Source of the DNA: CAZEQL01 sp964514415
Lineage (GTDB): Bacteria > Chloroflexota > Dehalococcoidia > GIF9 > AB-539-J10
Length of the DNA stretch: 64,000 nucleotides
Assembly: GCA_964514415.1 (NCBI GenBank)
Contig: CAZEQL010000001.1
Span: 6,897-70,896, forward strand
Reading direction: 5' to 3'
Below the pieces are notes generated by a model that was not told the DNA's origin, searched no databases, and saw only the letters and a list, made by a program, of their open reading frames with translations. Shown one piece after another: positions 59,549 through 64,000 of this stretch. Each line of letters starts with the position of its first letter. The first letter of the stretch is position 1. The position numbers and the translations under genes were made by a program.

Positions 59549-59577
59549 TTGACAGATTACCTTTTATGCCCTAATAT
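59549..59577 (+). promoter_or_regulatory. Promoter of antitoxin-toxin module, copy 2
   Basis: TTGACA (59549-59554), 17-bp spacer, TAATAT (59572-59577). It is closer to consensus than copy 1, so this copy may be expressed more strongly. Confidence 0.55.
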
Positions 59578-59679
59578 CAGGCTGGAAAAGAAGTTTCTCC
59601 ACAGAGGTAGCCTTTGGCCCGGGTATGTTAATATGAAAGGCCGCAGGCTAAGGATAGGGAGACATAGGGGGTATCAGAG

Positions 59680-59958
59680 ATGCAGAAGTTACTTACCACT
59701 AAAGAGGTTGCCGACATGCTGAGGATGCGAATAGAAACAATCACCCGCAAAGCTGAGCAGGGGCTTCTGCCAGCTATTAAGGTAGGTGGTAGATGGCGAA
59801 TCCCTCAGGGTCGCCTTGATGAGTGGCTGAGGGAGAAAGAGGCAATCTCTCCAATGACAAGAGGGGCAAAGTTAGAAAAGCCTATCAAGTTAAAAACCTA
59901 CCACATGGGAGAGATTCGTGGCGCCCTTTCCAGGAGAGAGATTTATGAGGATATGTAA
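59680..59958 (+). CDS. Helix-turn-helix excisionase-type antitoxin, copy 2
   Basis: The 92-residue protein is identical to the product of 58625-58903. Because the antitoxins are the same, each should neutralise either toxin and bind either promoter, giving cross-regulation. The stop overlaps the toxin start by one base. Confidence 0.85.
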   Translation: MQKLLTTKEVADMLRMRIETITRKAEQGLLPAIKVGGRWRIPQGRLDEWLREKEAISPMTRGAKLEKPIKLKTYHMGEIRGALSRREIYEDM

Positions 59959-60398
59959 TGAATGACCTCGTCTTTCTCGACGCCAATATATTAATCTATG
60001 CTGCTAATGAGGACAGTCCTTATCACGCCAACGCCAGGGATATAATCGAGAGAGTAAACAGCGGGGAGCTTAAAGCTTGTGTATCATCCCAGGTATTAGC
60101 TGAATTCTACGCTGTAGTGACCAACCCTAAGAAGATGAGCCAACCCTTAAGCCCGGATGAAGCTGCTGAGGCTATCAACGGATATCTGGAATCTAATATC
60201 CCCAAGCTTTACCTCAGGGAGAGCACCTTAAGGCTCACTCTGGAATTGGCAATGCGCTATCAGGTTAGGGGATTGGACATTTTCGATACCCAGATTGTGG
60301 CTACCATGCTGGAGAACAGGGTCAAGACGATTTATACTGTTAATGAAGCGGATTTCCGAAGGTTTGAGGGAATAGAAATAGCAAATCCACTAAAATAA
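59958..60398 (+). CDS. PIN-domain toxin (VapC-like), copy 2
   Basis: A 146-residue PIN-domain protein with all four acidic positions: Asp (FLDANI), Glu (LAEFYAVV), Asp (IFDTQIVAT) and Asp (NEADFRRF). It differs from copy 1 only at the last of these. The family cleaves RNA, often tRNA or rRNA; the target cannot be inferred from sequence. This is the better candidate for the active toxin. Confidence 0.88.
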   Translation: MNDLVFLDANILIYAANEDSPYHANARDIIERVNSGELKACVSSQVLAEFYAVVTNPKKMSQPLSPDEAAEAINGYLESNIPKLYLRESTLRLTLELAMRYQVRGLDIFDTQIVATMLENRVKTIYTVNEADFRRFEGIEIANPLK

Positions 60399-60462
60399 GG
60401 ACATACCCACTTAAAATTGCCCTCTCCATGATTCTTTCCGATTGAGGGAGAGGACTCTCTCA

Positions 60463-60760
60463 GCCCTCAAGAAGACGTGGTGTCATTGAGAGCCCCTCTT
60501 TTGTCATTGCGAGCGCAGCGTGGCAATCTCCGCGGAGGGCATATAGAACTTGAGGCGGGGATGAACCCCGCCACTACGGTTATGCTTCGTAGGGTCGGGG
60601 CTTGTCCCCGGCCAAGCCTCCCCCCACCGAGATTGCTTCGTCGCTGCGCTCCTCGCAATGACAGGCGTGGTGTCATTGCGAGCCCCCCTTTGTCATTGCG
60701 AGCCGAAGGCGTGGCAATCCCGGTGGTGGGGTGTCCGCTCGACGAATCCATGGATTAAGG
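60463..60760. repeat. Palindromic-repeat island after the duplicated module
   Basis: Repeats of the TGTCATTGCGAGC family (60500, 60660, 60690), GGCGGGGATGAACCCCGCC and GTCGGGGCTTGTCCCCGGC. The frames on both strands that cross it have no family features and are not called as genes. Confidence 0.7.
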
Positions 60761-60908
60761 GGTCATGCGACTTATTGGCCAGGACTTATTGACTATGTGA
60801 AAAAAGTATGCTAGCCTTAAATCGAGGTTGAGGTTGATTTGAACCATATCTGAGGGTAAAGTGGAATAGAGGTGGTGAACGAGATGCCACTTAATTAGCA
60901 AATCTCAA

Positions 60909-60950
60909 AAAATCCCCCAAAAGTACTGGAAAAGTGAGGGATTTTACTTT
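60909..60950 (+). terminator. Terminator-like hairpin upstream of the long surface protein
   Basis: AAAATCCC (60909-60916) pairs with GGGATTTT (60938-60945), with further pairing inside, and ACTTTTTC follows. No gene ends within 500 bp upstream, so it could be an attenuator in the leader of the surface protein or the end of a short unannotated RNA. Together with the palindrome at 60968 it is all I see in the 250-bp leader. Confidence 0.35.
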
Positions 60951-60967
60951 TTCTAGCGACTAACTAT

Positions 60968-60987
60968 ATGACTAAAGTAATAGTCAT
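60968..60987. promoter_or_regulatory. Perfect inverted repeat, candidate operator
   Basis: ATGACTA-AAGTAA-TAGTCAT, two perfect 7-bp arms with a 6-bp spacer, 25 bp before the ATG of the long surface protein. Placement and symmetry suit a dimeric repressor or activator. Confidence 0.4.
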
Positions 60988-61011
60988 TTGGTCTTGATAC
61001 GGAGGACGAAA

Positions 61012-64000
61012 ATGAAAAAGATAAATATGAAGAGGATAATGTTTTCTCTGCTCAGCGTGATAATGCTGATTACCATGGCGCTGCCCGCTGCAGCTACACC
61101 GGTGCTGGCGGGTGAAGATGGGGCTGCCAATGTGACTGCAGGCTCAGAAAATGTCATCTCTGTGGACTGCATCGTAATCTCACCCGATGCCGCCTTGATA
61201 AAGGCCGGAGGTGAGGAGAACCAGTCTTACTCCGCTGAGGCTTTTGATGCCAGAGATAACGGCTTGGGCGATGTCACCCAGGATACAAAGTTCACCATAC
61301 AGCCTGAGGCTGGTGGAAGCTGGGAAGGTAATACATATATTTCAGGAGAGCCAGGAGACTGGGTAGTAACAGGCACCTATATTAGTGGCGAGGCTGATAC
61401 CGCGAATTTGTATATTCTGGAAACTGCCGCATATCCCGGCGGCAGCCTTGTTTCGCCACATCGAGCAAGCGTGAGTTCGGGAACTAAGAAACCAGCGAAG
61501 CTAACGCCAGTGGTGGCTGCGTCAATTGGCGACCATGATATAACTTTCGTCAGTCATACCTTTGATGGGACATATTCAACGTGGACGTATAGCGTAACCT
61601 CTGGCTCCAGTCCTGCCTTGAGTCACTGGGCCATATCATGGTGTGATGAAACAGCCATCGAAGATGTTTCTGAAACACCCTGGGAGTACGGAACAGATCC
61701 GAATACAGGGATAACAGGAATAAAATTCGATAAAGGCTATAGTGGTGGTGAGACGAGAACAGTTTGGTTTAGATTAGAAGGCGACCATGCCGAAGGCCTT
61801 GTTAAAGTTGGTACTAAGGCTGGTGGCAACATAGCTCATGGCTGGGTAACAGGGCCACTATGCGGTCCGCCCCATCTGGAAACCGCCAAGAGCGCTACGG
61901 ATGCCTGTATAAACGGCGAGGCGGAGATAACGCTTGAGGTTACCGGTGCTGGCGAGCCAGTACCACTCCCACTGGATATCATGCTCATCATAGACCGCTC
62001 TGGAAGCATGGAAGGAGCGAAACTTGCTGCTGCCAAGAGCGCCGCCACAACTTTTGTGAATTTGCTCGACCCCGCTAACGACCGCTCAGGGCTGGTATCC
62101 TTTTCATATCGTGACTGTTTAAAGTGGTTCCTTTTTTGGTGTATAGAATGGGGTCCTTGGTATGCAATACTTGACCAAGGATTGACACCTATCCAGTCGG
62201 ATGTAACAACTGCCATAGCAGGCTTAACGGCCGATGGTAATACTGGCATAGGCGATGGTATTAATATGGCTACCGATGAGCTTATGGGTAATGGCAGGGT
62301 TAGGCCACCTGTAGTTTACGCCGAGATATTGCTTTCTGATGGTAGAAATAATGTCGGGGCTGACCCTATAGATGCAGCATATGATGCTGCCGGCAACAAT
62401 ATTGTCATTTACGCCATTGGCTTGGGGCCCGATGTCGATGCGGCCCTGATGCAGAATATCGCCGATATAACCGGTGGTACATATTACTATGCGCCAGACG
62501 CGAGTGACTTAGAGCATATATATGAAGAGATTGCCGGAGAGTTATCCAACATAGCCGGCACCAATGTCGTGGTCACCGAGGTTCTGCCCACTGGTGTTAA
62601 TTATGTGGATGGCAGCGCCAGTCCTCCGCCGAGTTCCTGGAGTGGACAGACTCTGACCTGGAACCTAGGCATCATCAGCATAGGTGTAACAGAAACCATA
62701 ACCTTCGATGTCACCTTTGACGGTACAATTAGCCCGGGTTCACTGGTAATAGATGTTTATCCCGACACGAGGGTGGACTATACCAATTATGAAAGTCTTC
62801 CCGCTTTTGCAGTATTTCCTCTGACAGAAATAACGGTATTTGAGGCGCCTACGGCAAGCATTACGCCTGACCCTGCTATAGTGTGTGTAGGCGTTAACCT
62901 GCAACTCCATGGCAATCCTTCGGGGGGCTCTGGCACCTATACCACTCATAGCTGGACTGGAGATGGTGCGGCACATTTATTAGACCCCAATGTACAAAAT
63001 CCGATTTTTAACTCAGGTACAGCAGATACATATGACCTGACCTACACTGTGACCGACTCTAATGGTTGTGTAGGCAGCGATGATATTCAGGTCACGGTAG
63101 AGCTGTGTCTCTGCACTCTGACTGTTACCTCCACCGGCTGCTGTGATATACAGGTTGGAAGTCTGGGCACGGTATCTGCGGGTACAAGTAATACCTTTAC
63201 TGTCCCTTGCGGCACTGATGTCACCCTTACGGCTGATGATAGCGATGTCTGTTGTGACTTTGATAACTGGACGGGAGATGCCACTGGCACCGATAACCCC
63301 GTTACCATCCACATAGATGGAAACAAGAGCGTAACCGGTCACTGCAGCACTGAGCCTGAGCCTACCACGTTAGTGCTTGTGCCCCCAACAGGCAGCAACC
63401 CTGTGGGCACAACCCATGATTTAACAGCGACAGTCTATGATCAATATGACAATGTGATGGAAGGTGTGGGTGTAACCTGGAGCATAACCGGTGTGGGCTC
63501 CTTTTCTGGCACTCCAGAGAGCCCAACCGATGTCAATGGCCAGGCGGATGCCGTGATCACTTCCAGCGAGACTGGAACAAGCACGGTAAGATGCGAAGTG
63601 ACAGGCAATACATCGGTATTTGATACCGCCACCAAGGATTGGACTTATACCCCTGTGGCTACCACGTTAGTGCTTGTGCCCCCCACAGGCAGCAATTTTG
63701 TGGGCACAACCCATGATTTAACAGCGACAGTCTATGATCAATATGACAATGTGATGGAAGGTGTGGGTGTAACCTGGAGCATAACCGGTGTGGGCTCCTT
63801 TTCTGGCACTCCAGAGAGCCCAACCGATGTCAATGGCCAGGCGGATGCCGTGATCACTTCCAGCGAGACTGGGACAAGCACGGTAAGATGCGAAGTGACA
63901 GGCAATACATCGGTATTTGACACTGCTACCAAGGATTGGACTTATACCCCTCCTACTCCACATCTCACCATCACCAAGACAGACTCGCCCGACCCGGTGG
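61012..64000 (+). CDS. Very long surface protein with von Willebrand A domain and Ig-like repeats (3' end outside window)
   Basis: The frame is open from the ATG at 61012 to the window end (over 990 codons). GGAGG precedes the start and a signal peptide ends near PVLAGE. After ~310 residues of unassigned beta-rich sequence comes a von Willebrand A domain with the metal-ion site IIDRSGSMEGA and later LLSDGRNN and YAIGLG. Then follow a DUF11-like module (VVVTEVLPTGVNYVDGS), a PKD-like region, an InlB-like repeat (FDNWTGDATGTDNPVT), and at least two Big-1-type Ig repeats of 99 residues. The last bases begin another DUF11-type module (TKTDSPDPV). Likely an adhesin or cell-wall stalk; function is inferred from domains only. 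Confidence 0.85.
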   Translation, partial: MKKINMKRIMFSLLSVIMLITMALPAAATPVLAGEDGAANVTAGSENVISVDCIVISPDAALIKAGGEENQSYSAEAFDARDNGLGDVTQDTKFTIQPEAGGSWEGNTYISGEPGDWVVTGTYISGEADTANLYILETAAYPGGSLVSPHRASVSSGTKKPAKLTPVVAASIGDHDITFVSHTFDGTYSTWTYSVTSGSSPALSHWAISWCDETAIEDVSETPWEYGTDPNTGITGIKFDKGYSGGETRTVWFRLEGDHAEGLVKVGTKAGGNIAHGWVTGPLCGPPHLETAKSATDACINGEAEITLEVTGAGEPVPLPLDIMLIIDRSGSMEGAKLAAAKSAATTFVNLLDPANDRSGLVSFSYRDCLKWFLFWCIEWGPWYAILDQGLTPIQSDVTTAIAGLTADGNTGIGDGINMATDELMGNGRVRPPVVYAEILLSDGRNNVGADPIDAAYDAAGNNIVIYAIGLGPDVDAALMQNIADITGGTYYYAPDASDLEHIYEEIAGELSNIAGTNVVVTEVLPTGVNYVDGSASPPPSSWSGQTLTWNLGIISIGVTETITFDVTFDGTISPGSLVIDVYPDTRVDYTNYESLPAFAVFPLTEITVFEAPTASITPDPAIVCVGVNLQLHGNPSGGSGTYTTHSWTGDGAAHLLDPNVQNPIFNSGTADTYDLTYTVTDSNGCVGSDDIQVTVELCLCTLTVTSTGCCDIQVGSLGTVSAGTSNTFTVPCGTDVTLTADDSDVCCDFDNWTGDATGTDNPVTIHIDGNKSVTGHCSTEPEPTTLVLVPPTGSNPVGTTHDLTATVYDQYDNVMEGVGVTWSITGVGSFSGTPESPTDVNGQADAVITSSETGTSTVRCEVTGNTSVFDTATKDWTYTPVATTLVLVPPTGSNFVGTTHDLTATVYDQYDNVMEGVGVTWSITGVGSFSGTPESPTDVNGQADAVITSSETGTSTVRCEVTGNTSVFDTATKDWTYTPPTPHLTITKTDSPDPV
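63361..63957. repeat. 297-bp tandem repeat encoding Ig-like (Big-1) domains
   Basis: Two units with a 297-bp period (63361-63657 and 63658 onward) differ at only a few bases, mostly near each unit's start and end. Each encodes one 99-residue Ig-like domain (TTLVLVPPTGSN ... DTATKDWTYTP). The near identity indicates recent duplication or ongoing homogenisation; read-based assemblies may collapse copies here. Confidence 0.85.

Larger units (their letters stand above)
59516..60462. repeat. Direct duplication, copy 2 (antitoxin-toxin module)
   Basis: Second copy of the 58461-59407 segment. Changes cluster in the leader (for example TAATAT for TAATGT in the -10 box) and in the tail after the toxin gene. 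Confidence 0.85.

Noticed and set aside
60467..60758. Overlapping ~93-codon frames on both strands
   Set aside because: Both are made of repeat sequence and no domain is recognisable.

Overview
The window looks like a chromosomal segment of an anaerobic bacterium, most likely from the Chloroflexota near Dehalococcoidia. I infer this from gene content and gene order, not from a marker-gene tree. Evidence for anaerobic life is the oxygen-sensitive class III ribonucleotide reductase with its radical-SAM activase (10.5-13.4 kb) and a two-subunit NfnAB-type transhydrogenase (49.0-51.2 kb). There is a complete set of genes for corrinoid uptake, salvage and remodelling, but no gene for building the corrin ring.

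Layout. (1) 0-6.1 kb: the 3' end of serA, a convergent DUF1015 gene, purL-purQ, and rpsU-yqeY. (2) 6.2-10.3 kb: dtd, a Fur/Zur-type regulator and a zinc/manganese ABC importer (binding protein, ATPase, permease) with a trailing methyltransferase; an identical 11-bp motif lies before the regulator and before the importer. (3) 10.5-13.4 kb: nrdD-nrdG. (4) 13.6-21 kb: three secreted proteins (one alpha/alpha-toroid protein, two with transcobalamin-like C-terminal DUF4430 domains), followed by translationally coupled ECF transporter genes T, A-A and S. (5) 21.1-22.8 kb: a drug-type ABC-2 exporter. (6) 23-38.7 kb: BtuF with an EF-hand tail, two paralogous surface proteins, a PP-loop ATPase, a radical SAM protein, BtuC, CbiZ, BtuD, CbiB, CobD, CobQ, CobA, CobT, CobS and CobU. 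(7) 38.9-52.5 kb: housekeeping genes dnaJ, gpsA, plsY, der, argF and polA, an AT-rich oxidoreductase gene that looks acquired, nfnBA, mutM and a tRNA with anticodon CAT. (8) 52.5-64 kb: a repeat-rich accessory region with two small envelope proteins, an ECF sigma factor, a secreted subtilase, a decayed DUF4160/DUF2442 pair, a duplicated PIN-type toxin-antitoxin module and the 5' part of a very long von Willebrand A/Ig-repeat surface protein.

How the genes fit together. The corrinoid genes describe scavenging: extracellular capture (toroid and DUF4430 proteins, BtuF), import (ECF module and/or BtuCD), removal of the foreign lower ligand and nucleotide loop (CbiZ), adenosylation (CobA), re-attachment of aminopropanol phosphate (CobD, CbiB), and fitting of a new lower base (CobT, CobU, CobS). 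The toroid and DUF4430 parts together are the two halves of animal intrinsic factor/transcobalamin, here on separate proteins beside an ECF importer. I consider this the most interesting system in the window; cobalamin as substrate is inference from context.

A second theme is short palindromic repeats. They fill the intergenic DNA from 52.5 kb onward, and some copies appear inside genes: in frame within the DUF1015 gene, cobU, purL and polA, and supplying the stop codons of mutM and purL.
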